Source: a virus. From it: 23,616 bases of DNA. The stretch is from positions 1-23,616 of IMG/VR virus record IMGVR_UViG_3300042894_001438. One strand, given 5' to 3'. This document shows positions 1 to 7,249 of this stretch, in pieces. The notes under the pieces were generated by a model. The model ran no database searches. It was not told the DNA's origin and saw nothing but the letters and a program-made list of their open reading frames with translations. Numbering within the stretch: position 1 is the first letter of the stretch; each line of letters opens with the position of its first letter. Both the position numbers and the translations under genes were made by a program.

Positions 1-23
1 AAAAACAACAGTTCAAATAACCC

Positions 24-52
24 TTGACCTACCATAAATACTCTGTTATACT
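24..52 (+). promoter_or_regulatory. sigma70-type promoter for the CobS-like gene
   Basis: TTGACC (24-29), 17-bp spacer, TATACT (47-52). It lies 44 bases upstream of the first start codon. A perfect dyad ATACTA-C-TAGTAT (48-60) overlaps the -10 element and the expected start site and could be an operator. Seen in sequence; activity is inferred. Confidence 0.75.
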
Positions 53-95
53 ACTAGTATTGAAATTGATTTTTAACTGAAAGGCAAATTATATT

Positions 96-1283
96 ATGAT
101 TACGCAAAGTGAAAAAGTTGCATTCGTTACCGAAGCCGCCAAACGTTTCGGTGCCATTGTAACCCGCCAACAATTGGTGACACTTTCTGAAGAGACTGGC
201 GGCAAACGTCAGTTCTGGCTTGAAGCCGACCAGTACCGAGTTGGTCGTGGCAAGTATCAATTGCCCCTCCAAGAATTTAATGTTAACATGGCTGGTCTTG
301 CACTGGTGCAATCCAATCCAGTTCCTTCTATGCCAATTACTGAACCTATCAAGGCTCCTGTCGCAAAGGCAGTAGCAAAAATGTCTTCCGTTGCACGTAT
401 GCAAGAAGGCGCAATTATTCCTAAAGTGAATTCTCTGTATGTTCCTTTTGGATTCTTTGACAACATGAAACGTATTGTTGCATCGAAGAAATTTTATCCA
501 GTATTCGTTTCTGGTCTCTCTGGTAACGGCAAGACTTTCATGGTCGAACAAGCCTGTGCCCAATTAAAAACAGAATGTCTCCGTGTGAATATTTCACCTG
601 AGACTGATGAAGATGATTTGATTGGTGGCTTCCGTTTGATTGACGGTGAGACAAAGTGGTTTGATGGTCCAGTTGTTCAAGCAATGAAGTCTGGTGCTGT
701 TTTGATTCTTGATGAAATTGACCGTGGTTCAAATAAACTAATGTGCTTGCAAGGTGTACTTGAAGGCAAAGGTTTGTTCGTTAAAAAGACTGGTGAATTT
801 GTTGAACCAGTTACAGGTTTCAACGTTATTGCTACCGCCAATACTAAAGGTAAAGGTGATGAGACTGGTCGCTACATGGCCGCTACAATTCTTGATGATG
901 CGTTCCTTGAGCGTTTTCCAATTACGGTTGAGCAAGAGTATCCAGACACTAAAGTTGAAACAAAGATTTTGACTAAGTTGTTTACCAGCCTTGGTATTGA
1001 TGACAAAGCATTTGCAGAAAATCTTGTGAAGTGGGCTGATATCATTCGTAAGACTTTCGAAGAAGGTGCTATCGATGAATTGATTTCCACTCGCCGTTTG
1101 TCTCACATTGCCGAAGCATACACTATCTTCAATGATAAGATGGAAGCAATCAAGTACTGTATCAACCGCTTTGATGCAGAAACCAAAACATCATTCCTTG
1201 ATTTGTATACCAAGATTGATGCTGGTATCGATCCTACTGCGGAAGTGACACCTGCGCCAGCAGTTGATGACGTACCGTTCTAA
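96..1283 (+). CDS. cobS-like: CobS/MoxR-like AAA+ ATPase
   Basis: A 395-residue AAA+ ATPase of the type annotated in T4-like cyanophages as 'cobaltochelatase CobS subunit'. Walker A GLSGNGKT is at residues 140-147, Walker B (LILDEID, with D206-E207) follows, then a sensor-1-like ATANTKG stretch and the DAFLERF segment typical of CobS/MoxR ATPases. Residues 1-57 form a small N-terminal domain and about 58-110 is a low-complexity A/P/V linker. The C-terminus is proline/alanine-rich and acidic. No CobN or CobT partner is in the window, so cobalamin synthesis is not implied; MoxR-like remodelling of a phage or host complex is as likely. Start ATG at 96 has AAAGG at 80-84. The gene has its own promoter (24-52) and terminator (1305-1333), so it looks monocistronic. 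Family assignment is strong; role is unknown. Confidence 0.85.
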   Translation: MITQSEKVAFVTEAAKRFGAIVTRQQLVTLSEETGGKRQFWLEADQYRVGRGKYQLPLQEFNVNMAGLALVQSNPVPSMPITEPIKAPVAKAVAKMSSVARMQEGAIIPKVNSLYVPFGFFDNMKRIVASKKFYPVFVSGLSGNGKTFMVEQACAQLKTECLRVNISPETDEDDLIGGFRLIDGETKWFDGPVVQAMKSGAVLILDEIDRGSNKLMCLQGVLEGKGLFVKKTGEFVEPVTGFNVIATANTKGKGDETGRYMAATILDDAFLERFPITVEQEYPDTKVETKILTKLFTSLGIDDKAFAENLVKWADIIRKTFEEGAIDELISTRRLSHIAEAYTIFNDKMEAIKYCINRFDAETKTSFLDLYTKIDAGIDPTAEVTPAPAVDDVPF

Positions 1284-1304
1284 ATCTCCTGGCAGTAATG
1301 CCTT

Positions 1305-1333
1305 AGAGGCTACTTGACGTAGCCTCTTTTTTT
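1305..1333 (+). terminator. intrinsic terminator after the CobS-like gene
   Basis: Perfect 9-bp stem AGAGGCTAC (1305-1313) / GTAGCCTCT (1319-1327) with loop TTGAC, followed by a run of seven T (1327-1333). The loop is also the first five bases of the next promoter's -35 element. Confidence 0.9.
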
Positions 1334-1342
1334 ATATATAAT
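1314..1342 (+). promoter_or_regulatory. sigma70-type promoter embedded in the terminator
   Basis: TTGACG (1314-1319), 17-bp spacer, TATAAT (1337-1342). The -35 hexamer is the terminator loop plus the first base of the 3' arm, and the spacer contains the T-tract. Expected start is near 1349, downstream of the hairpin. TGAGATAAT (1345-1353) overlaps the start and recurs at the promoter at 7684. Confidence 0.85.
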
Positions 1343-1374
1343 AGTGAGATAATTTTTATTAACATGGAGATATT

Positions 1375-2235
1375 ATGCAATTTGAACTTGATATTCAAAA
1401 ACTAAGAACCAAGAAACTTTTTGTCGCAACACCAATGTATGGCGGACAATGCCATGGTGCTTACACTAAAGCAATTACAGACCTTATGATTCTTTGTACC
1501 AAATATGGTATTGAGGCTAAACTGTTTTTCATCTTCAACGAATCACTAGTACAACGTGCTAGAAATTATTTGACAGATGAGTTTGTTCGTAGTGGTTACG
1601 ACCACATGATTTTTATCGATAGCGATATTCACTTTGAGCCACAAGACGTTTTGGTGATGATGCACTTTGCCGCAAGCCGTGATGACATGGATGTTGTTTG
1701 TGGACCATATCCAAAGAAAGCAATTTCTTGGGAGAAGATTAAAGTCGCAGTTGACAAAGGCTATGCAGACAAGAATCCAAATCAATTGGAAGAGTTTGTT
1801 GGTGATTTTGTTTTCAATCCCGCAGATGGCGTAACTCAATTCAGAATTGATGAGCCAATTGAAGTGAAAGAAAGCGGCACAGGTTTCATGTTGATTACCC
1901 GTGAAGCACTTCAAAAATACGACAAAGCATTCCCAACACAAAGCTACAAACCAGACCATGTGCGTACCGCAAACTTTGATGGTAGCAGAGAAATCATGGC
2001 TTACTTTGATTGCGTTATTTGTCCAGATACAAAACGTTATCTCTCAGAAGATTACATGTTCTGTCAATGGATGCGTAAAGCTGGTGGTAAAGTATGGTTG
2101 CTTCCATGGATGCGTTTGAAACATGCTGGTAGTTATATCTTTGGTGGTTCTTTGCAAGCACTTGCGGCTATTAATGCTTCACCAACCGCTGGTGATGATG
2201 TTGTGAAACGTAATGTATCTGCAAATTTGAAATGA
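1375..2235 (+). CDS. GT-A-type glycosyltransferase
   Basis: A 286-residue protein with an N-terminal strand VATPMYGG and the GT-A metal-binding motif D82-S83-D84 in FIDSDIHF, followed by the hydrophobic/aromatic pattern of family-2-like glycosyltransferases. ESGTGFMLITREAL (about residues 164-177) resembles the acceptor-side region of phage and bacterial GT2 proteins, and SEDYMFCQWMRKAGGKVW is the usual ED-box (E/D acid pair). It would transfer a sugar from an NDP-sugar to an unknown acceptor such as DNA, a virion protein or the host surface. It has its own promoter (1314-1342) and a good GGAG ribosome-binding site (1366-1369). It overlaps the next gene by ATGA. No neighbouring gene for a modified base is visible, so the acceptor is unassigned. 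Confidence 0.75.
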   Translation: MQFELDIQKLRTKKLFVATPMYGGQCHGAYTKAITDLMILCTKYGIEAKLFFIFNESLVQRARNYLTDEFVRSGYDHMIFIDSDIHFEPQDVLVMMHFAASRDDMDVVCGPYPKKAISWEKIKVAVDKGYADKNPNQLEEFVGDFVFNPADGVTQFRIDEPIEVKESGTGFMLITREALQKYDKAFPTQSYKPDHVRTANFDGSREIMAYFDCVICPDTKRYLSEDYMFCQWMRKAGGKVWLLPWMRLKHAGSYIFGGSLQALAAINASPTAGDDVVKRNVSANLK

Positions 2236-2531
2236 CAGACTATCGATATAATGAAGACAAGACTTTAGCGGAACTGAAGTCTTACATTGATGCAACATAC
2301 GGGCAACATTATTCCCGTGATAAATTCCAAGCGACAGAATTCATCATTGATGGTGGACATGGTGAAGGATTCTGTATCGGGAACGTGCTGAAATATGCAC
2401 AAAGGTATGGCAAGAAAGACGGACGTAATCGAAAAGACTTGCTAAAGATTTTACACTATGCTATAATCATGCTACACGTACATGACTTGAATGAAGGAAA
2501 ACAAAATGAAATTAAGCGAATCAACAATTAA
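2232..2531 (+). CDS. DUF3310 family protein
   Basis: A 99-residue protein carrying the DUF3310 core: an FIIDGGHGEGFCIGNVLKYAQRYG region (residues about 37-60) followed by KDGRNRKDLLKILHYAI. DUF3310 proteins are widespread in phages, are sometimes annotated as nucleotide-kinase-like, and have no established function. The start codon overlaps the glycosyltransferase stop (ATGA), suggesting translational coupling. Its last 26 bases overlap the start of the sliding clamp gene, and it contains that gene's likely promoter (2439-2467). Confidence 0.75.
   Translation: MTDYRYNEDKTLAELKSYIDATYGQHYSRDKFQATEFIIDGGHGEGFCIGNVLKYAQRYGKKDGRNRKDLLKILHYAIIMLHVHDLNEGKQNEIKRINN
2439..2467 (+). promoter_or_regulatory. 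extended -10 promoter for the sliding clamp
   Basis: TTGCTA (2439-2444), 17-bp spacer, TATAAT (2462-2467) preceded by the extended -10 TG (2459-2460). It lies inside the DUF3310 gene, 38 bases upstream of the clamp start codon. The same two hexamers with the same spacing and TG recur at 16536-16564. Confidence 0.65.
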
Positions 2532-3177
2532 CATTCTAAAAAACTTTGCTACCATTAATGCAGGTATGCAATTCAAAGAAGGTTCTGTGGTGCGAACTAT
2601 CTCCAAAGGACAGAACGTACTTGGCAAAGCAACAGTAACAGAAAACTTTGAAAAAGATTTTGTCATTTATGACTTGAATCGTTTCTTGTCTCTGTGTGGT
2701 TCTTTGACTGATCCTGAGATTGTTATCAATACCGATGCAAATAATCTCACGGTTAAATCTGGCACATCCAAAACTACATACGGACTTGCAGATGAGTCTA
2801 TGATTGTAGCACCGCCTGCAAAAGAGTTGAAGATTGAAAATGCCGAAGTGAATTTTCGATTGACAAAAGAAGACATGAGCCAAGTATTGAAGTTGTCTGG
2901 CATCTTGGGTCTTCCAAACATTGCAGTCATTGGTGATGGCGCTAGTATCTCTATTGCTACACTTGACGTTAAGAATGATGAGTCTGATAACTTCTCAATC
3001 AAAGTTGGTGAGACTGCATCTAATTTCAAAATGATTTTCAATACAGAAAACTTGAAGATGATTCCTGGAACATATGATGTAGCAATTTCATCTAAAGGTA
3101 TCTCTCACTTCAAACATGCAACCGATTCTGTTGAGTATTGGATTGCTACTGAAGCTGGCTCTAAGTACGAAGGTTAA
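2506..3177 (+). CDS. 45: DNA polymerase sliding clamp (gp45)
   Basis: A 223-residue homologue of T4 gp45 (228 aa), the trimeric ring that tethers gp43 polymerase to DNA and, in T4, also activates late transcription. The N-terminus MKLSESTINILKNFATIN and the downstream pattern (FVIYDLNRFLSLCGSL, SHFKHATDSVEYWIA) match T4-like clamps. I chose the ATG at 2506 over an in-frame ATG at 2491 because MKLS is the family's normal N-terminus and AAGGA (2494-2498) is well placed for it. Genes for the clamp loader and polymerase follow in T4 order. Three TATAAATA late promoters in this window fit a clamp-dependent late transcription system. Confidence 0.92.
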   Translation: MKLSESTINILKNFATINAGMQFKEGSVVRTISKGQNVLGKATVTENFEKDFVIYDLNRFLSLCGSLTDPEIVINTDANNLTVKSGTSKTTYGLADESMIVAPPAKELKIENAEVNFRLTKEDMSQVLKLSGILGLPNIAVIGDGASISIATLDVKNDESDNFSIKVGETASNFKMIFNTENLKMIPGTYDVAISSKGISHFKHATDSVEYWIATEAGSKYEG

Positions 3178-3181
3178 TATT

Positions 3182-3442
3182 ATGAGTAATGTGATTGTTC
3201 CATCCTCTCCAGAGGACCGTAAAAAGATTCTGGATGCACTTGTCGAAATTTCAAACTCACTCACTCGCATTGAAGCAGAACGTGATTTGATTAAAGACAT
3301 TCTTGTTTCGGTTGAAGATAAATTTGAGTTGCCTAAAAAGTACACTCGCAAACTTGCAAAGATTTATCACAAACAAAACTTCACCGAGGTACAACAAGAA
3401 CAAGACGATGTTGAAACCCTTTATGAGAGTGTGGCTAAGTAA
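3182..3442 (+). CDS. dsbA: DsbA-like double-stranded DNA-binding protein
   Basis: An 86-residue helical protein resembling T4 DsbA (89 aa), a dsDNA-binding protein implicated in late gene expression. Shared features are the region around FELPKKYTRKLAKIYHKQNF (T4: a -DGKMFNRLLALYHKDN- segment) and the acidic C-terminus ending in ETLYESVAK (T4: VELYDTVF). I start at the ATG at 3182, because upstream in-frame codons lie inside gp45. AAGG at 3170-3173 precedes it. Placement next to gene 45 fits a role in late transcription. The assignment rests on pattern similarity and length. Confidence 0.7.
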   Translation: MSNVIVPSSPEDRKKILDALVEISNSLTRIEAERDLIKDILVSVEDKFELPKKYTRKLAKIYHKQNFTEVQQEQDDVETLYESVAK

Positions 3443-3444
3443 AG

Positions 3445-5049
3445 ATGAAAACTGACTCAATTGTTGTGTTAGGCGGCGGCTCTGCCGGATGGATGACTGC
3501 CGCAACATTAATTAAAGCATTTCCAAATAAAAAAATAACAGTTGTAGAATCTGAAAATATTCCGATTATTGGTGTTGGTGAATCCACATTGGGACAAATT
3601 AGAAGGTGGACTCATTTCATAGGGTTAGATGAAAAAAGTTTTTTCCCTCATACTAATGCTTCAATTAAAATGAGTATTAAATTCACAGACTTCTATAAAA
3701 AAGATTCGGGATCATTTCATTATCCTTTTGGTGGTCCTATTTCGATAGAAAACAGAAATCCTTATCAGGATTGGCATAGAAAAAAATATTTTTATCCTGA
3801 AACTGAGGTTACAGATTTTACTGAATGTTTATTTTCAGCATCAGCACTTTATACCAATAATAAATTTTCTCTTAATTTAGATGGTAAATTAGATAATTTT
3901 AATCCTAATACAGATTACGCATATCATTTTGATGCGGTTCAATTTTCAAATTGGTTGCGAGAAAATTATTGTTTACCTAAAGGAGTCAATCATATTGTAG
4001 GTACAGTTAAAGATGTTATCACAAATGAAATGGGAATTGAAAAGTTAATTTTAGAAGATGGAACCGAAATAACATCAGATTTATTTGTAGACTGTACTGG
4101 ATTTAAAAGTATGCTTTTGGGTGAAGCACTTAAAGAACCGTTCGAATCTTATTCTGATATGCTACCCAACAATAAAGCATGGGCAACAAGAGTTCCATAT
4201 AAAAACCGTTCCGAAGAACTTGAAGGATATACAAATTGCACAGCCAGACAAAATGGATGGTGTTGGAATATTCCTCTTTGGTCTAGATTAGGAACAGGGT
4301 ATGTTTATTCCGACAAATTCGTAACTAAAGAAACTGCACTAGAAGAATTTAAAGAATATCTAATGTCAGATAAAATGACTATTCCTAGAACAAGAGAAGA
4401 TGTAGATTCTTTTGAATATAAAGAAATTGACATGAGAGTTGGAATTCACAAAAGAACATTTGTGAAAAATGTTGTTGCCATTGGACTTTCTGCTGGATTT
4501 ATTGAACCGCTTGAAAGTAATGGGTTGTTCAGCGTCCATGAATTTTTATTTAGACTTTTAGACATTTTACAACGAGATACAATTAATCAATTTGATAGAG
4601 ACATGTATAATGTTAGTGTCAAGGATTTGTTTGATGGATTTGCTAAATTTGTAGTATTACATTATGCACTATCACATAGAGATGATTCCGAATATTGGAG
4701 AGCAATACAAAATAAGTCATTCGTTGATGCTAAAACAAATGAGCCATATACCCAACACGTTACTAGAGCAGATTGTTTTTATAACATGATTTGGAGATAC
4801 ATGACCAATTGGGGACATACTACAAACGATAATGCAGGTATAACATACATTTCTACGGGAATGAATTTATTTATGGCTAACGACCAACGATTGAAATCCT
4901 ATGAACTTCATGTTAAACCGATAAATGAACTTAAATTGGAAATTGATGAAATGAATAATCTTTGGAATTATAAAAAGGCTGAATGGAAAAAAGTTGCCGA
5001 TTCTAGTCCAACAATTGAAGAATATTTAAAAACAACATTCTACTCCTAA
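3445..5049 (+). CDS. flavin-dependent tryptophan-halogenase-like enzyme
   Basis: A 534-residue FAD-dependent halogenase (PF04820 type). The FAD-binding GGGSAG is at residues 10-15. The catalytic lysine corresponding to PrnA Lys79 is K75 in ASIKMSIKF. The halogenase signature WxWxIP is W272-C-W-N-I-P277. The halide-site loop PLExxG is present as PLESNG (355-360), with Asn where PrnA-type enzymes have Thr. VirX1 of cyanophage Syn10 is a known viral member that prefers iodide, so phage carriage is not unique. Its substrate here is unknown. It needs reduced FAD, presumably from a host reductase. The gene begins two bases after dsbA and interrupts the 45-dsbA-44 cluster. Three sampled 60-base lines are 20-30% GC against about 42% in a gp44 line, and it uses AGA for Arg where gp44 favours CGT, suggesting recent acquisition. 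Confidence 0.93.
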   Translation: MKTDSIVVLGGGSAGWMTAATLIKAFPNKKITVVESENIPIIGVGESTLGQIRRWTHFIGLDEKSFFPHTNASIKMSIKFTDFYKKDSGSFHYPFGGPISIENRNPYQDWHRKKYFYPETEVTDFTECLFSASALYTNNKFSLNLDGKLDNFNPNTDYAYHFDAVQFSNWLRENYCLPKGVNHIVGTVKDVITNEMGIEKLILEDGTEITSDLFVDCTGFKSMLLGEALKEPFESYSDMLPNNKAWATRVPYKNRSEELEGYTNCTARQNGWCWNIPLWSRLGTGYVYSDKFVTKETALEEFKEYLMSDKMTIPRTREDVDSFEYKEIDMRVGIHKRTFVKNVVAIGLSAGFIEPLESNGLFSVHEFLFRLLDILQRDTINQFDRDMYNVSVKDLFDGFAKFVVLHYALSHRDDSEYWRAIQNKSFVDAKTNEPYTQHVTRADCFYNMIWRYMTNWGHTTNDNAGITYISTGMNLFMANDQRLKSYELHVKPINELKLEIDEMNNLWNYKKAEWKKVADSSPTIEEYLKTTFYS

Positions 5050-5057
5050 GTGAACTC

Positions 5058-5086
5058 TTGCATTCTAACATGCAATGTGTTAGAAT
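5058..5086 (+). promoter_or_regulatory. sigma70-type promoter for gene 44
   Basis: TTGCAT (5058-5063), 17-bp spacer, TAGAAT (5081-5086), 29 bases upstream of the gp44 start codon. The spacer and -10 are occupied by the inverted repeat listed next. Weaker than the promoters at 7684 and 15829. Confidence 0.6.
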
Positions 5087-5094
5087 ATATTTTT
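5062..5094 (+). terminator. inverted repeat / probable terminator after the halogenase
   Basis: Perfect 9-bp stem ATTCTAACA (5062-5070) / TGTTAGAAT (5078-5086), 7-base loop, then ATATTTTT. As RNA it is a plausible weak terminator for the halogenase transcript. As DNA it is a dyad inside the gene-44 promoter and could be an operator. Confidence 0.55.
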
Positions 5095-5115
5095 ATGTTA
5101 TGATAAGGTGAACAC

Positions 5116-6054
5116 ATGTTACAAGATTTCTTGTGGGTCGAAAAGTATCGACCAAAAACTGTTGAAGATACAATTCTTCCAACAGACTTAAAGGCAACAT
5201 TCCAACAATTCGTTGACCAAAAGAATGTTCCCAATCTGATTCTTACGGGCGGTCCTGGCGTTGGTAAAACTACTATCGCCAAGGCTATGCTTGAAGAACT
5301 TGGATGTAATTATATTGTTATTAATGGTTCGATGAATGGCAACATCGATACCTTGCGAAATGAAATTAAAAACTTTGCCTCAACTGTATCATTCTCTGGT
5401 GGTCGTAAATATGTTATTCTTGACGAGGCTGATTACCTTAATCCGCAATCTACTCAACCCGCATTACGGAACTTCATGGAAGAGTTTTCTGCTAATTGTG
5501 GTTTTATCCTTACTTGCAACTTTCTTAATCGTATCATCGCCCCTCTCCACAGTAGGTGCTCCGTTGTACATTTTAAGATAAACGCATCAGACAAGCCAAA
5601 ACTTGCTGGTCGTTTTATGAAACGTATGACTGGCATTCTGCAAAAAGAAAATGTAGAATTTGAAGAGAAGGTTGTTGCTGAACTTATTATGAAACACTTT
5701 CCTGATTGGAGGCGTGTTCTCAATGAACTGCAACGTTACTCTGCTACAGGTAAGATCGATACTGGAATTCTTGCAAATATCTCAAGTGACAATTTCAAGT
5801 CATTAGTTGATAGACTGAAAGCAAAAGACTTCACAGGTATGCGTAAATGGGTTGCAGAGAATCTAGACAATGAACCATCAGTATTATTCAAACGAATCTT
5901 TGATAACAGCAATGAATGTTTGAAGCCTGATTCTGTTCCACGTATGGTTCTATTGCTTGCTGATTATCAATACAAGTCTGCATTTGTTGTTGACCAAGAA
6001 ATTAACTTTGTCGCTTTCTTGACGGAAGTGATGGTTGACTGCGAATTCAAATGA
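5116..6054 (+). CDS. 44: sliding-clamp loader large subunit (gp44)
   Basis: A 312-residue AAA+ clamp-loader ATPase homologous to T4 gp44 (319 aa) and cellular RFC small subunits. Residues 7-13 (WVEKYRP) are the classic RFC N-terminal box. Walker A GGPGVGKT is at 45-52, Walker B ILDEAD at 101-106, sensor 1 around LTCNF, and the SRC arginine-finger motif at 146-148. With gp62 it opens gp45 and loads it on primed DNA. AGGTGA (5106-5111) is a good ribosome-binding site. It has its own candidate promoter (5058-5086), which keeps it expressed despite the halogenase insertion upstream. It overlaps the HNH gene by ATGA at 6051-6054. Confidence 0.95.
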   Translation: MLQDFLWVEKYRPKTVEDTILPTDLKATFQQFVDQKNVPNLILTGGPGVGKTTIAKAMLEELGCNYIVINGSMNGNIDTLRNEIKNFASTVSFSGGRKYVILDEADYLNPQSTQPALRNFMEEFSANCGFILTCNFLNRIIAPLHSRCSVVHFKINASDKPKLAGRFMKRMTGILQKENVEFEEKVVAELIMKHFPDWRRVLNELQRYSATGKIDTGILANISSDNFKSLVDRLKAKDFTGMRKWVAENLDNEPSVLFKRIFDNSNECLKPDSVPRMVLLLADYQYKSAFVVDQEINFVAFLTEVMVDCEFK

Positions 6055-6452
6055 GAAATCTTTGGGGCGAAGAAATATTAGTCGAAACAAAAATATGTAG
6101 AGACTGTAAAGAAGAAAAGCCCATAGAGCAGTTTTCAGTTAATCGAAAATTTTATAGAGAAGATTTACCCGAAAAACATTATGCAATTCGCAGACCCGCA
6201 TGTGATTCCTGTAGAAATAAAAAATTAAAAATTGGCAAAGAAAAAAAGTTTTGGCGTAGACCAATAAATCTTACGTGTCCAATATGTCACGATGAAGTTT
6301 TAGGAAGTTATGCTAGACTGGATCATAATCATCACACAGGAAAAATAAGAGGTTGGATATGCGACAATTGCAATACTGCAATAGGAAAATTGAAAGAATC
6401 TTCTGAAGTGATACAACGTGCTATGGAATGGATAAAAAATGACACCGTTTGA
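6051..6452 (+). CDS. endonuclease VII-like HNH endonuclease
   Basis: A 133-residue protein of the recombination endonuclease VII family (PF02945; T4 gp49 catalytic type). Two zinc-binding pairs are visible: C16/C19 with C51/C54, and C76/C79 with C104/C107. The His-Asn-His-type catalytic segment is RLDHNHHTGKIRGWICDNCN (residues 89-108). At this length it lacks the C-terminal dimer/junction-binding part of gp49. It may be a free-standing homing-type endonuclease rather than a Holliday-junction resolvase. It sits between genes 44 and 62, which are adjacent in T4, overlapping gp44 by 4 bases and gp62 by 14. Sampled lines are 33-37% GC with AGA-rich arginine usage, unlike gp44. Family call is strong; biological role is uncertain. 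Confidence 0.85.
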   Translation: MRNLWGEEILVETKICRDCKEEKPIEQFSVNRKFYREDLPEKHYAIRRPACDSCRNKKLKIGKEKKFWRRPINLTCPICHDEVLGSYARLDHNHHTGKIRGWICDNCNTAIGKLKESSEVIQRAMEWIKNDTV

Positions 6453-6858
6453 TTATCTAAATGCTATCAACCAATCAAAAGAAAACATGATGGTTGGTAC
6501 TGACAATGATGAACTATCCGAAAAAACGTACAATGCGTACATCGTTAATAAAGGACTATCTTACTTCTCTGACACCGTACTCTATGCAAATGAGATGAAT
6601 CTCCGTCATCTTCTGGAAAACAAACCTCAATTTTTGTATTTACTAAATACCATCAGGCCACGAAAACGCTTCAGCAAGTGGTTTAAGAATGAAGTAGTTG
6701 AAGACATTAATGTGATTTCTGAATATTTTGGCTATAGTTATGCTAAGGCTAAACAAGTGCAGAATCTTATAACGTCAGACCAACTCAATATGATGAAACA
6801 AAAAATACAAAAAGGTGGCGTGAAGTCCAAGGAGAAAAAGAATGGCGGTGAACATTGA
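6439..6858 (+). CDS. 62: clamp loader small subunit (gp62)
   Basis: A 139-residue homologue of T4 gp62 (187 aa), the non-ATPase clamp-loader subunit that completes the gp44(4)-gp62(1) complex. Family pattern seen: PFDYLNAINQSKENMM at the N-terminus, NKGLSYFSDTVLYANEMN in the middle (about residues 36-53) and LLNTIRPRKRFSKW (about 68-81). The length matches the shorter cyanophage-type gp62. The start overlaps the last 14 bases of the HNH gene, and the end overlaps RegA by 17 bases. The lysine-rich tail (KSKEKKNGG) doubles as the RegA ribosome-binding region. Confidence 0.85.
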   Translation: MTPFDYLNAINQSKENMMVGTDNDELSEKTYNAYIVNKGLSYFSDTVLYANEMNLRHLLENKPQFLYLLNTIRPRKRFSKWFKNEVVEDINVISEYFGYSYAKAKQVQNLITSDQLNMMKQKIQKGGVKSKEKKNGGEH

Positions 6859-7249
6859 AGACTTACTTGAGGTAAGATTAAAACAAGAAGACGATTTTCT
6901 TAAAGTAAAAGAAACATTAACCCGTATTGGCGTTGCATCTCGCAAAGATAAAACACTATATCAGTCATGTCACATTTTACATAAAAAAGGTAAATATTAT
7001 ATTGTACATTTTAAAGAATTGTTTGCACTAGATGGAAAAACAACAGACTTTGAAGACAACGATTTAGCAAGACGTAACACTATTGCAAATTTATTAGCTG
7101 AGTGGGGACTGATTGAGATTGTTTCTAAAAATTCATTAGAACCAATCGCACCATTGTCTCAGATTAAAATCATCTCATACAAAGAAAAAAATGAATGGTT
7201 GCTAACAGCTAAATATAATATAGGAACAAAGAAGAGAGAAGAAAATTAA
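6842..7249 (+). CDS. regA: RegA translational repressor
   Basis: A 135-residue homologue of T4 RegA (122 aa). The segment DDFLKVKETLTRIGVASR then DKTLYQSCHILHKKG and YYIVHFKEL (residues about 17-67) is nearly identical in pattern to T4 RegA. The end KNEWLLTAKYNIGTKK matches its C-terminus. In T4, RegA binds the initiation regions of early mRNAs including 45, 44 and its own to shut off translation. The position after 62 is canonical, but here gene 43 does not follow directly: about 2.3 kb of accessory genes intervene. GGAG near 6830 lies upstream of the start. The C-terminus is extended by a basic tail KKREEN. Confidence 0.93.
   Translation: MAVNIEDLLEVRLKQEDDFLKVKETLTRIGVASRKDKTLYQSCHILHKKGKYYIVHFKELFALDGKTTDFEDNDLARRNTIANLLAEWGLIEIVSKNSLEPIAPLSQIKIISYKEKNEWLLTAKYNIGTKKREEN

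Noticed and set aside
33-40. CATAAATA, one base from the T4 late octamer, before the CobS-like gene
   Set aside because: It lies inside the spacer of a good sigma70 promoter and deviates at the first position; not enough to call a late promoter.
738-1106. Minus-strand open frames such as those opposite the CobS-like gene, gene 45 and uvsX
   Set aside because: They mirror the codon structure of real + strand genes, lack ribosome-binding sites and resemble no family.
96-1283. Cobalamin biosynthesis role for the CobS-like ATPase
   Set aside because: No CobN, CobT or other pathway gene is present; only the AAA+ family membership is supported.
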